Source of the DNA: Microbotryum silenes-acaulis
Taxonomy: Eukaryota; Basidiomycota; Microbotryomycetes; Microbotryales; Microbotryaceae
NCBI GenBank assembly: GCA_003665825.1
Contig: QPFY01000004.1
Span: forward strand, 1,612,001-1,676,000
Length of the DNA stretch: 64,000 nt
Direction: 5' to 3'
Both the position numbers and the translations under genes were made by a program. The notes under the pieces are model-generated. The model had not been told where the DNA came from. It saw nothing but the letters and a program-made list of their open reading frames with translations, and made no database searches. This document shows, piece by piece, positions 1 to 12,007 of the stretch. Position 1 is the first letter of the stretch; each line of letters opens with the position of its first letter.

Positions 1-354
1 CTCCCGTTCACCGTGCACCCGGGGTCTAGCCCGTCAAACCGAGCAACAGGGGCTCCCAGCTCGCCTCGCTCGTCCACCTCCGACGGGATCGACAATGGAT
101 CGTCCGACGAGTCGGACACGATCGATGTCGTTCATGATCGCCATGAAGATACATCAAGAGCGGCACTCATCGCCCAGGTCAAGCCGTTTCTATCTGTTTC
201 AGCGAGCTCGACGCCGTCGAATACCGGGAGCTTTGCCTCGGCCTCGACATCACCAAATTATCGCCGTGGTGACCGAGCGAAATCCATCTCCACATCTTTG
301 AACCAGATTAGAATTCCCGTCACAACACCGAGATCACTATGATCGCCTCTGCTC

Positions 355-2048
355 ATGGGATCCGTTTTTGCGATCGTGGTCCTCTTTGGGCTCATGCTTC
401 GATCGGGCGGCGGTTCGGTCTCGGCGGGCTCGGCGGGCATCAGTGCAGCGGCGCTCGACGCGCAGCGCAACATCCGGGGCAAGCTCGCCGTCGACTTTGA
501 GTCTCACGAAATCCCCGAGGAATGGAAATGCAATCCTTTCAAAGAGCTCGGTAGCTTGCACGTCGACGTCCAGAAAGATGTAAATCGGCATCTGGCAAGT
601 CGATAGCGAGCTTGTTGGAACCCTTTTCAAGAGCCGATGTCTCACCTTCCGGCCATGGCTTTTACTCGTAGGTCAACAATACTTGGGTCCCGTTCGACGA
701 AGACTGTGAACCCTCCACTTTGATGAAGGATTTGTTGGACCATCTCGCCACTAAACGCAGCCGGCAAAACTCGTGGCAGAAGAAGCCTGTGATCGAGGAG
801 CCTTTCCCTTGGCTCATCAACGCTACAGTCATCTTGCATGGTGAGCACGATCCTTCCTTGCACATAAAGCAATCGGTGAGACTGAACTATTTGATTGGAC
901 TATGTGTAGGTGACTCGATGGATCGACTGCATAACAATGACTGGTGCGAATTTGTAGGCGGAAACAAAATTAACGTCGATTTCGACCACCCTTGGTCACC
1001 TCCAATCGTGCGCAAAGAAATGCCGACCATGTTGGGCGACGATGGAAAAGAGACGCAGGATTCTATCGATGCCAAGGTGGCGCGTGCGCAGTCCGAGGAC
1101 CAATGGGGATCGCGAAGGGGTCACAACTGGTTCCAGACTCGGCCGTGGGTCTGTGATCTTCAGGAGTACAATGCAACCGTCATCAACGTCTTCACCTGGG
1201 TGAGTGTAGAGGATGCATAGTGCTTAAATTTCAGAGTAGAGAACTTACACTCAAAGTCACGGGATGCTCGACAGGGCGTTTTGCAGGACATGGAAGCCGT
1301 CTACGCCGGCGAAGACTTTTTCCACAGCCCTTCGACCTACATGGAGCGCTTCGATCACATCATGGTCCCGCTTCTCAAGAACGTCGCCAAAGGGTTGAAC
1401 CGACCTTCGGTCATGGAACCTTCCTTGATTGAACTTTCAGCCGGGTTCTGGGACTTGCGAGCCATGACCGAGTTGGATTTCATCGCTGCTGGGATCTCTC
1501 GACCTTATCCACCAGACTCGAGCATCCCCTTCGGTTCGATCGGTAAAGATCGCGAAGAACAGTGGTCAACCAACATGCGTCACGCGCTTGTACACGTTGC
1601 GCAAACCTTCCAAGGCCCCCATGGTGTGCGCGAAGGTCCCCCAATCATGCTGCGTTCGCTCCACCACCCCAAACGCAATAACTACACGCCTTACACTCGT
1701 GCCTTCGCCTTGGATCAATTGACGCGCAAGTTGGTCCATGATTTGCGATTCGAGTCCGTCGTTTCCCATCCCACCATGTTCGGATCAATGAGGAATCATC
1801 TTCAACAAACATGGAAGCAGAAGCAAAAGCGTCTGGACAACGACGAGGAGACCGAGGAGGCGGCCATCGATTTTGGCTTCGATGAACGACTGCGCATCGA
1901 TGAGATTGGGCCTCTGTTGCGTGGTCAGGACGATCAATTCAAGGATTTCTTGCACCCCAACCCTATTCCGGGGTCTTATCTTTGGAGTGATATCATGATG
2001 TACGAGCTCAAGCGAGCCGTCGAAAAGGTTGGAAGAACGTACGCTTGA
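355..2048 (+). CDS. Type II membrane SGNH/GDSL-fold hydrolase-like protein (fungal PC-esterase-like)
   Basis: Four exons fit well: 355-579, 672-840, 910-1199 and 1287-2048, giving 482 codons in one frame with GT-AG introns. The N-terminus has a hydrophobic stretch (VFAIVVLFGLML) suggesting a signal anchor with the rest in the secretory lumen or cell surface. Splicing at 840/910 creates a HGDSMDRL block, the GDS nucleophile motif of SGNH esterases, and near the C-terminus KDFLHP supplies the DxxH catalytic Asp-His pair. An AGFWDLRAM block lies between. This order (GDS ... DxxH) is that of plant TBL/PMR5 and fungal Cas1-like O-acetyl-transfer/esterase families, so a role in modifying surface glycans is possible. 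Substrate is not deducible. The reading frame is also open upstream (13-339), so a longer cytosolic tail joined by an additional intron cannot be excluded; ATG 355 is the simplest start. Confidence 0.65.
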
Positions 2049-2336
2049 GCGTGGTCTGGGTTTGGAAGGGGTTTTGGATTCGGAGGTCACGACTAACAAT
2101 TTTAAACCACGCCTCATTGTAGCCATAGACCGTGTAGAGCACTGTGTAGCACTCATCATACCCGTATTCGGTCATCACACCATTGGAGAGCGTTCCCACT
2201 TCGCTGAGAGAATGATGCAAGTGTCTGTAGGGTGATACTACAAGTTCTAGGGTTGGTTGTCGTTAAGTAAGAAGGAATGCGGAACGAAATAACTCTAGGG
2301 GAGAACTCTCAAACATGTGCAGAAACCAAGACGATT
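2049..2336. other. Convergent intergenic region
   Basis: The 3' ends of the SGNH-like gene (+) and the Prm10-like gene (-) face each other here. I see no additional gene or repeat; it should hold both 3' UTRs. Confidence 0.5.
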
Positions 2337-5300
2337 CTAAAACGTATGCAAGCTCCTTCCCCTCCTAGATCCTTTGCCAAGAACGACCGCCGCAGACAAG
2401 AACAAACCGACAGTCAACCCGATCGCGACTTCAATAAGGGAGCTCGCGACGCTGAATCCGGAAGCGTAAGACGTCGAAGACGTGAACGTATTGTTCGAAG
2501 TCGAGTCCGCCGCAAATTCGAGAAGACCTCCGTTTGATAGACCTGAAGGAAGTTGCAAGAGGATTCCTGGGACCATGACAACGAAAGGGGATCCGCGGGA
2601 TACCTTGCCGTACAAGTTACCGAGGAAGCCAACGGCGAAGGATCCGATCGCACTGACGACGTCACTACGGCCCGTAAAGGCTTTACCGGAGAAATAGTTG
2701 GCGACGAAACCGGCCGAGCCGAAGAGGACCATGACGAAGCTTTCCTTGCGGATCAGAGGTTGACCGTTGCGAAGGGCGAGCAGGAGGAGGTAGCAGGGGA
2801 TCGTGAGGAAGTACCAATACGGCGAGATAGTCGCGCGCCACCAGGGAGCGTTCCGACGTAGGGCAGTGCACTGGTAATCCGTGGCTCCCGCGATCGCAAG
2901 CTTGGTGATGCGCTGGTATACCTCTGATCCCATCGAGAGACCAAAGCCCAAGAAGAGCGAATAAAGAATCGAATCTGATGGGTACAGAGGGTCAGTTGAA
3001 TTACCCAAATTGGGTTGGGCCCAGAGACTGCGCGGCACTCACAAACTAAGCGAACACTTCCGGAGATAATAGAACGATTGGCCAGCTCAAGCGAGCCACA
3101 CAAGACGATGTAACCTGGCAGAATAAGTACGACCGATCCCGAAGCTACCGCGGCGAAGCAGAACTGGTTCGTGGACGCCAGAGCGGCGGCGAGGAAGGCG
3201 TTGATGCAAGCGATGACGATCTCGAATAGGGACGAATAGAGGTCGTTGCGCGAGACGAGGACTTGCACGAGGACGAGAAGAGCGCCAAGAGGGATCGAAA
3301 TGAGGCAGTCGATGAAGGACCCGTAGAACGCCGACGGCTGGATGAACGCCGAGGCCAGACCACCGATGAGCATATTCTGCCAAAGCTTGTACTGCGGTCC
3401 GGCGAGCATGAGGTCGTCGAGTTGCTTCGACGCGTCCGTGACCGAGATTTTGTCGTAGATTGTGTCATAGTATATCATGTACGCCGTCTTGAGTTTGCCG
3501 AGGTCGAGACCCGAGGACTGCCGCACGAACCTCACTTCGGAGGTGTGGGTCGCTGAATCGCCAAAGGACACGAGCATGACGGCTGGGATATAGATGACTT
3601 GGCAATTGATCTCGAGCACCCGCGCAGTCGCTTGTAACTGCGCCTCGAGGCGATGCGAAGGCGCACCAAACATCATGAACGCACGAGCGAGCTTGAGGAT
3701 GAACTGCTGTCGCTCCAGGATCGCGGCGACGTGCTGCGTGATAAAGACCTCCTGTTGCTTACGCTTCTCCCTCAGCTTGCGACGACGGCGCTTCTCCTTC
3801 TCCCATTCGCGACGCTCCCGTTCTTCTTGCGTCTCTTTGGTGTGCGGGAAGTACTCGGACGACTCATACGTCGGTGAATCGTGGAGCGACCCTGGTCGAG
3901 AGCTCGGTCGCGAGTTTGGACGCGATGCTCCTGGAAAGAAGGATATCTTGTGCGGCTGCTTGGATGAAGATACGAATGACAAGCGAGTCAGTGGGATGAG
4001 GTAAGGTAACAGTAATTCATCCGAGGTCACTCACAGTCAGATCAGCCAGAGAGAAGGTCGGCTTGTGCTTGGGGACCTTGATATTTGGCGGGGTCTGCCT
4101 GGTCTGCCGCGCCTCACCCGGCGGCGGCGAAGCTGTGGGCGAGTTGTTGAGCGTGGACGTGCTCGCCGTGTTCTCGGGCGAGGTATCAACCGAGCTTTCC
4201 ATCTTTCCAGATTTGATGGTAGGGACCGAAGGCGCCGAGTAGCGCGACAAGTTATATCCTGGCCGTGTCGCATTCGGGGCGAGCGACGTCGCGGCAGGTG
4301 AAGCAGCCCCTGCGATATTCGCCGTAGACAACATGAGCCCACCAAAGACACCGGCACCACTCCTCGCTGCTTCGGGTCGAGAGGAAGAGTCTTCAAAATT
4401 CGCGCCGACCTTGCCCAGCATGTTGTGGACACTTTCGGTGAAAGCGCCGGATCGCCGCTTTGGGAAGGACCCGAATGCAGGGGTCCCCGGGGCGGAGGTG
4501 CTTCCCTGGCCCGAGTTGTGAGGGGCGAACAGCTTGGTCGCGCCATGGGTGCCCGTACGACCAGGGGTCTGCTCGCCCGACGAGGAGGGTCGATGTCCGC
4601 GCTGGCCCGTTGCGTGGTGCTGACCAAAGCCGAGCGCGTGACCGGCCGACTTGCCCACATTCGAGATGGCGGTCGAGGCGCCATGCATCATCGACCGATT
4701 CGCTCGCTTCTCGCGTTGCTTGAGCGTGAACTTGATGCGTTCGACTTCCTCGTCTTCGTCTTCGGAGGAATAGACCGACCCTCGCGAAGGAAGTTCCGAT
4801 GTCGGTGTTGTCACTCCCGAGGGCGGGATGGAGTCAATCCCTGTCCCAGCTTGCTGCTGCTGCAAAGCAATTAGCGCTGAGAGGATGCCACCTCCCCCAT
4901 TGGTGATACTGGGTGCACCCGCGGCGATAGGCACCTCGTCTGCTGGGTCATGATGATTCGCCAACATCCGCGATACGAATCCACCGATTCCGCCTCCTGG
5001 GGAAGAGGGAGATTTGGGCGGGCCGTCGTTCGAGTCGGCACTCATGACCTTTTCAGGATCTTGGGAAGCGGCCTTGACGACGCGAGGATCGGAGTCCTCG
5101 GCCTTGGCTCCATGGCCACTCTTGAAGCCAGGCTTCTTCCTCTGACGGAACACCGAACCACCGTTGGTGTAGCTCCTGACCAAGCCCCAAGCTGCTTTGG
5201 CATTTCTGGCTTCGCTCGATTTACCCCCCGCTATGGTCGGCAATCCATCCGTCTCACCAGGATCGACATAGACATCCATCTGTTGCCTCAACTCCTCCAT

Positions 5301-6009
5301 CCTTTCTTCGGGATCGCCGTCGGACGAATTGGCGCGCGAAGGGACTTCTGAACCTGAGGGGCCGATGAATCGATTCGGTCGATCGGGCCCATCTTCGTCC
5401 ATCTCGGACCCGGCACCGAATTTGCGATAATGTTCCTCCAAGGCCCGGGTCAGCTCGTCCCTCGCGCCTTGATCCTGCAGCGTCTTGGGCGAGGCCATCT
5501 TGATCGAGACGTGGTCCGAGAGTTCTGCAGGCCAATTGACTTTCTTGGAGGCTGCCGAGCCACCGACATGGCCTGAAGGGGCACCTGCACCGCCCGTCGT
5601 AGACGACGCCGTAGTCGCGTGAAGCTCGGCTGTCGGTGCTCCGCCTAATTCGGCGAGTCCATGGGGATGAGGGTGCGCTGCGGCGTAGTGGGGTTGATCG
5701 AGCGGTGGAAAGACGGATCCGTATGGGTACTCATCAGCATCGGGTATGACGAGTCGAGGTGGTCGGTGCGCTGCCCGCGACGACGTGGAGGTCGAGGCTA
5801 GTGACTGCGATTCGGGACCGACCCCCGACTCGGCCTCGGCTGGCGGCGGGGGATGCGCGGCAACCACAGATGTGGATGCCACCGACGACGAGCCGACGTA
5901 GGGCCGTTCAAACGGGCTGCTGCAGGTAATTCCGTATGAAGAAGGATCAGAAAGTGGAGAAAATTCCTGAGCTAAGAGACAGTACTGACTTGTGGGATGG
6001 ATCAGCCAT
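2337..6009 (-). CDS. Prm10/ThrE-family multi-pass membrane protein (threonine/serine exporter-like)
   Basis: Four exons (6009-5990, 5919-4035, 3958-3043, 2974-2337) join in frame to exactly 1153 codons. The first ~630 residues are Ser/Pro/Gly-rich and look disordered. A basic stretch with many Arg/Lys/Glu follows. The C-terminal ~430 residues hold the ThrE/DUF1212 domain: a soluble ACT-like segment containing KLARAFMMFGAPSHRLE, then about ten hydrophobic helices, with a YPSD-type exon junction in the second half. Bacterial relatives export threonine and serine; yeast Prm10 is a pheromone-regulated membrane protein of unknown activity. The long disordered N-terminus is common in fungal members. 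The start is the small first exon ATG at 6009, which splices into the second exon as MADPSHN. It is divergent from RPN2. Confidence 0.85.
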
Positions 6010-7016
6010 GATTGGAGGAGGGTGCCGGATCACGGCTGGGGTGCCAACTCGACCGCCCGCAATTCGAGGTCAGTCAGAGGGCGTTTGCTGATTAGAGAGA
6101 TGATCGATGTCGAATTGACTCGGTGTTGAGGGCTAGAACGACGGGCGAAGGGTACAGATACCGAATGAAAGGAAAGAATGATTACGGAAGAGTCGGAGGA
6201 ATGAAACAGATGAGTATATATGGCCGAGGGGAAAGCGTTGGGTACGAAGCGAGGACCCGGGGTCGGCGTCGCGTCGACGTCTCCGCAGCCGCGGTCGTCA
6301 TGGCCGCGTCAAGTCGGCCGCCCAGGCTCGGCATACGGAGGCTCGGGTGGGTGATCCTGCTCCGACGACTGCGGGCCAGCCTGAGCGACAATCGCCAGTC
6401 GATCTCGAATTAGTGACCGTTTTCTCACAATGTTCCGAAAGAGTTGACTTTTTTGACTTCTGTTCATCTCGACTTGCGTCATACCATCTTTCATCATGGC
6501 ATTCTTTCGACTTTACTCTGCAAGGTCAAAATTAATTCCGATCGGAAGATAAGCGCGGCTTCAAATCGGTCTTACCTTCGGCGAAAAGCTACTTACGAGG
6601 CTTCAAGGTGCTCGAAATAATCCCCCATTTCCCTCGCCCGATTCGGAGGAGTCCGCCTTAGTTCGAGTGCATCGACTCCAGGAAGCCTCCAATTGACATG
6701 TTAAATATCTCCCTATCGTTTAGGCTCTCTAAAAAACGTCAACAGCAAAAGAGAACTCGTCAAGACCGGCGCTACTTACTGCAGTGACTGCACGGCAGTG
6801 GCACTCGGCTTGCCAGCAGGTGCACTCTGCAGTGGTGCAAGGTGGTGCAGGGCGTGAAGGCGCGCTGGACTGACGTGCAGCTCAAGCGCTGTCCTCTGCT
6901 GTCCTTCACGCTCAGCGCGCTGGACTGACGTGCACCTCAAGCGCTGTCCTTCACGCTCACCCCACCACCCTCGAGCATCTGCGCGTGCTTGCTTGTGCCT
7001 TTTACGACAGCTCACG
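6010..7016. promoter_or_regulatory. Divergent promoter region between Prm10-like gene and RPN2
   Basis: About 1 kb separates the two start codons. The RPN2-proximal part (6780-6960) is unusually repetitive, full of GTGCA and CTGCAG steps and containing a tandem duplication listed separately. Small reading frames here have no recognisable protein character. No match to the yeast Rpn4 box (GGTGGCAAA) was seen. Confidence 0.4.
6861..6959. repeat. Imperfect tandem duplication (54 bp + 45 bp) upstream of RPN2
   Basis: Unit 1 is 6861-6914 and unit 2 is 6915-6959. Both begin GCGCGCTGGACTGACGTGCA and end TTCACGCTCA. They differ by one substitution and by a 9-bp insertion (a partial repeat of CTGTCCT) in unit 1. 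It lies 58-156 bp before the RPN2 start codon, so it is probably in the promoter or 5' UTR. Confidence 0.85.
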
Positions 7017-10000
7017 ATGGTTCAATCAGCTGGTAAGTATTGCAGCGCATACTCACACCTCTCTCTAACAGTCAACTGACGAGTATCCCTCTGTGTGATG
7101 CTGTAGCGGGTCTGCTGTCGTTACTCGACGAGCCGGATGCGACCTTGCAGGCTTACGCGTTGCAGCAGATCGACCCCCTGATCCACACTTTTTGGGCCGA
7201 GGTGGCCGACCATGTGGTCAAAATGCAAGTCTTTCTGCCCTGTGTCCCATCACACCTACTGCATCCGCGAGAGTACCCTCTACACCCCTTCCGTACTCGG
7301 CGCTGACGACACCCTCGTGCTCGATGCTCGATGCTCGTCATCCCCTTCCACTGCGCTCGTCTCTTTCTGCACAGTGAATCCCTTTCCGAGACACCGACGT
7401 TCCCCTCCCAAGCCCTCGCTTCGTTGATCGCTTCCAAGGTCTACTACCACCTTGGCAATTTCGACGAGGCGCTCTCGTTCGCGTTGGGCGCCGGCAAGTG
7501 GTTCAACCTCGAAGGCGCCGTCGATGACCAGGAACCGACCGAGGCTGAATACATCGAGACCATCATCGGTGCGTCAAGAGCACGACCTGTTGGCTGGTTC
7601 GAGTTATCGTGCTAATTCGTCCGCATTACCTTCCTCGCAGCCCAAGCGATCGATGCCTACGTCGATTCACGCGCCGCCGCTGCCACTGCTACGGCCATTG
7701 CATCGACCTCGACCTCGACCTCCAAACCCGTCGACGCCAGACTCGAGGCCATCGTCGAGAGGATGTTTGAGAGATGTGAAAGGGACGGCGAGTTCAAGCA
7801 GGTGTGTGGTCTTTCGGTACTCAACCCGCCTTGCTAGGTGCTAATGCTTCCGTGGGAGATATCGCACAGGCCTTGGGTATTGCTTTGTCCTCGCATCGAC
7901 TCGACGTGATCGAGCGCATCTTTGTACAGACCAAAAACCCAGAGCTCTTGGAGTGGATCCTGCAGATCGTCGTCCGCGAAGGCGTCATCAGTGGGTCCAG
8001 TCGAGCGTACAAGACCCAGGTCAGTAGTACTTGTGCCTCAAGACCTACGCATAGAGAGATCCGTCTCATCTGACGCATCCCCGACCTCTCTCCATTTCAA
8101 TAAACGACAGGTCTTGAATCTCCTCCTGAGACTGTTCAACTCGCTCCCTTCGCCCGACTACTTTTCCGTGACGCAATGCTTCGTCTACCTCAACGACCCT
8201 TCGCTCGCTTCCGACTTACTCTCCTCCCTCTTGTGTCTCTCATCAACAAGTACAAAAGCTCCTTCAGAGGAGGCCATCCTGACGGCCTACCAGATCGCTT
8301 TCGATCTCGCCGAGACGGCAACGCAGGAGTTCCTCGAGACCGTCCGAAACAGCCTGACAACACCGACGGCGACGGCCGCGACCGCATCGACCGACGCAGC
8401 CGCACCCAAGGAAGGGAAGGACTTGCACCGGGAACGCGTTATTTCGATCCTGACGGGAGAGGAGACGATCAAACTCTATCTCGAGTTCCTGTACCGTAAT
8501 AACCATGCCGATCTGCTGATCCTGAAGGGTACCAAGGTGAGCCAATGCCTTGTAGTCACGAGGTGCGTGCGGGAAACGCCGATGTGCTGACGATGGTATA
8601 CAACGCTCATAGGACGTGCTTGATGGCCGACAATCCGTCTACCACTCGGCCGTTACCTTTATGAACGCCTTTGCCAACGCGGGCACCACCTCGGACCAGT
8701 TCTTGCGTGAGAACCTCGACTGGCTGCAGCGCGCTTCCAACTGGTCCAAATTCTCCGCCACGGCGGCATTGGGCGTCATCCACAAGGGTAACCTCGCCCA
8801 GGGTAAAGCGATCCTCGAACCTTACCTCCCACGCCCTGGAACGGGCAGCTCTTCGTTCTACTCTGAAGGAGGGAGTCTATACGCCCTCGGCTTGGTCCAC
8901 GCCAACCACGGCGGCGCCGAAACGACGACGTACCTCAAGGACGCGCTCAAGGCCGGCACCCAGAACGAGGTGATCCAACACGGTGCGGCTCTCGGTCTAG
9001 GTGTTTCGGCGATGGGCTCGGGCAACGAGGAGATTTACGACGAGTTGAGGAATGTGCTCTTCAATGACTCGGCTATTGCCGGCGAGGCGTCCGGATACGC
9101 GATGGGGTTGGTCATGCTCGGTACGGCTTCGGAGAAGGCGCTAGACGAGATGCTGCAGTACGCGCACGAGACGCAACACGAGAAAATCATCCGCGGTCTC
9201 GCCGTCGGTATTTCGTTCCTCATGTACGGCAAGGAAGAAGAAGCTGATGGCTTGATCGAGACCTTGCTCTGTGACGCCGACCCGATCTTGCGCTACGGTG
9301 GTATCCAGACGATCGCAATGGCGTATGCTGGAACGGGCAACAACCGAGCAATCCGCAAGTTGCTTCACGTGGCCGTGTCGGACGTCAACGACGATGTGCG
9401 ACGAGCCGCCGTCACGAGTTTGGGCTTCTTGCTTTTCCGCAACCCGACCCAAGTCCCGAGGATCGTTCAGCTCTTGTCCGAGAGCTACAACTCCAACGTT
9501 CGATACGGTGCCGCACTCGCGTTGGGCATCTCGTGCGCTGGCACCGGTCTCGCCGATGCGATCGAATTGCTCGAACCGTTGACCAAGGACCCGGTCGATT
9601 TCGTCCGTCAAGGTGCATGCATGTCATTGGCGATGATCCTGATCCAAGCCAACGAAACGCTGAACCCCAAGGTCGCTTCGGTGCGCAAGATTTACGAAAA
9701 GATCGTCGCGGACAAACACGAGGACGCCATGGCCAAACTCGGTGCCGCTTTGGCGCAAGGTATCATCGATGCAGGTGGTCGCAATGTCACGTTGTCGATG
9801 CAGAACAAGTCCGGCTCGTCGCATATGCCTGCGATCGTGGGCATGGCGCTGTTCACGCAATTGTGGTATTGGTTCCCTTTGGCGCACTGCCTCTCGCTCG
9901 CCTTTACCCCGACGGCCATCATCGCCGTCGATAAGGATCTGAGGATTCCCAAGTGCGAATTCATCAGTCAGGCCAAGCCGTCCTTGTACGCTTACGTCGC

Positions 10001-10634
10001 CGCGACGAAACCACCTACAAAGGAGACGGTCGAGAAGGTCGCAACGGCGGTCTTGTCGACGACGGCCAAGACGACGGCGAGGGCCAAGGCTAAGGAGTCC
10101 GCTCAGGCGGATGAGGCGATGGAGACGGACGATGCCAAGCCTTCAACAACGACGCCAGCACCAGCGACCACCTCGGAAGGCGATAAACAGGCCGCCACCT
10201 CAAAGGAAGAGGCTAGCACGACGGCGACCGGTGAAGGAGCCGACAAATCCACTACTAAACTGAAACGACGTGAACCGACCTCGACGCGACTGCAGAACCT
10301 CTCGCGTGTGACCCCACCGCAACTTTCGACGGTCACGTTCCCCAAAGAGGCGCGTTACGTCCCCGTTCGACCCGTTGCGAGCTTGTCCGAGACGACCGGC
10401 GTTGCATCGGGGGTTTCGTCGGTCGGTGGTGGAGGGGGGATCCTGTTGGTCAGAGATCAGGAACCGGACAAGGAGGCCGAGTTCTTGGAGATGCAGGTCA
10501 TGAAGGTCATCGATACTTCCGGGGCAGGGGCGGCTGGTGCTAGTGCTGCGGGTGGTGCGGCGACGACTACGGAGGATCATTCGGGACCGATCGCGGATCC
10601 ACCGGCTCCTTTCGAATGGACCGACTGGGAGTGA
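7017..10634 (+). CDS. RPN2: 26S proteasome regulatory subunit Rpn2 (PSMD1)
   Basis: Rpn2 is the larger PC-repeat scaffold of the 19S base; it contacts Rpn13 and the Rpt ring. The first exon encodes MVQSA and splices in phase to AGLLSLLDEPDATLQ. Helical N-terminal repeats run to about 8600, with LIASKVYYHLGNFDEAL typical of the family. The proteasome/cyclosome repeats are clear from 8870 to 9620 (for example YALGLVHANHGG, LGLGVSAMGSG, YGGIQTIAMAYAGTG, YGAALALGISCAGTG). The conserved C-terminal part has QLWYWFPLAHCLSLAFTPT, then an acidic/Thr-Ala-rich disordered insert and the tail PAPFEWTDWE. At least five introns interrupt the 5' half; the 3' exon (8616-10634) is long. The acceptor of the second intron near 7370-7395 is not settled: the obvious CACAG site is out of phase with the visible donors. 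Confidence 0.96.
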
Positions 10635-10877
10635 TGGAAGCGTTGAAGACCTTGATGGGCGATTGAGCTGATATGTAGATGAAATGAAACGAGATGAACT
10701 TTCTGAAAACGAGGTTTGATAGATGGGAAGCGCGATTTGTCAGATGGATGGCCTTGCGCTCGGACCGCGCGAGAGAGTCAGCCCGTGCCGGCCTCAAGGA
10801 CCTGATGGGCGCGGAGTCCAGGTTGAAGGTTGGCTCTCGCTCATCTCTACACCCGATACGGACCCATTCTCTACACC
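10635..10877. other. Short intergenic region between RPN2 and the 90-aa gene
   Basis: Holds the RPN2 3' UTR and the promoter of the next gene. No other feature seen. Confidence 0.4.
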
Positions 10878-11481
10878 ATGTGTAAGTCATACACCATGTT
10901 CTGACCGAACAGAGTTCAGGAGCTGACCACGGGGGTGCGGATCGTGTGTTGCAGTGGGATACCTCAGTTCATTCGCGGCCGTTGGTTTCGGCGTGAGGTG
11001 TTACCAGTTGGCGATCATGAAGCGCAACATCTTTGACAGTGCGTTCCATTTTATCTCTGTGTGAGACTGTTCTTGGATGCTGACACATCTCTATGTTTGC
11101 GTGCTCGATTCGATCCGCGTATCCGTTCCTCGACGCTCGTCGCTCGCTCGTCATCCTGTCGAACTACTATGGGAACCTTTCCTCGTTCCCATCCCATTTA
11201 ACAAATGATAGACTTGGGAGGCCACGCGCTATCCGTCTCGGCATTCACAGGGCTCGGCTACTACCTATACCACGCCGAGTAAGCAGCTTTAGAGCCTAAT
11301 GCACGCTACGATTTTGCCCTTGGGAGAACCATCACTCATTCCCACCCCGGTCTCATCTCAAAGGGAACGACAACGAGGTCTGATTGAGGACAAGAAGGCA
11401 CAGTTGTTGAGGATGAGGGCGAGGGAAACTAGGTTGGCGGAGGAGTATGCCGCTTCCATGTCCGAGGAGGAACATCATTAG
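10878..11481 (+). CDS. Small (90 aa) probable mitochondrial membrane protein, unidentified
   Basis: Four small exons (10878-10881, 10955-11038, 11212-11278, 11364-11481) join to exactly 91 codons with GT-AG introns. The first coding exon is only four bases (ATGT). The product has a hydrophobic N-terminal helix (GYLSSFAAVGFGVRCYQLAI), a KRNIFDNLGGHALS turn, a second apolar segment (AFTGLGYYLYHAE) and a charged, coiled-coil-like tail (EERQRGLIEDKKAQLLRMRA) ending SEEEHH. Size and layout are like small mitochondrial inner-membrane or intermembrane-space proteins of fungi, such as accessory complex subunits or the mitofissin Atg44. That comparison is from shape and is weak. I do not recognise the family with certainty. 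Confidence 0.6.
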
Positions 11482-12007
11482 GAGTAGGCAGTGGCGGGGG
11501 TAGGGTTTTTTGAAATGATGATGCGTGCTGCTTTCATTCACTGAATCGGATTGGGAGCGGAGAGAGAGGCTGGTCTGGATGGAGAGAGGTTGATCGGTCG
11601 GTGGGTCTGAATAAGTCTTCGCCGGCAGATGAGAGAGAGCGTGCACGGCGATGAAGTCGATGCGCATTGCGAGACGATTTGTCCTATAAGATATAATGAC
11701 CCCCGAGGGTAAAGATTGCACTCTGTGGTCACTCTGTGAGGATTCTCGAATCTCAATACCCACGCGTGGTCAATGGAGTTGTCTTTAGGCTGCAAGGAAG
11801 AGCACTGCATCTCCCTAATAGTCACGTTTCCCAAAGTTTCCCACTGCAACGAGTTGACTCGGACTCGGAGAGCTCGCGCCGAGTCTACATGCTTCTTGCC
11901 CTCTACGCCATACCCTCTGCTCCGCACAGCGCACTTCATTATCCTCTCTGCCTCAGTCACTTCTGAAGATCCACCCGCACAACCACCCACTACCTTCATC
12001 AAGTCAT
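11482..12007. promoter_or_regulatory. Intergenic region upstream of PRO2
   Basis: 526 bp holding the 3' UTR of the small gene and the PRO2 promoter/5' UTR. The 70 bp before the start codon is C- and A-rich on the sense strand (CCACCCGCACAACCACCCAC), common in fungal 5' leaders. No other gene is evident. Confidence 0.4.

Noticed and set aside
13..342. Ser/Thr-rich frame at the left edge
   Set aside because: Begins at GTG, low complexity and stops just before the SGNH gene start. It could be an upstream exon, but no splice pair is convincing.
9141..9611. Long antisense frame inside RPN2
   Set aside because: Shadow of the strongly conserved PC-repeat coding exon.
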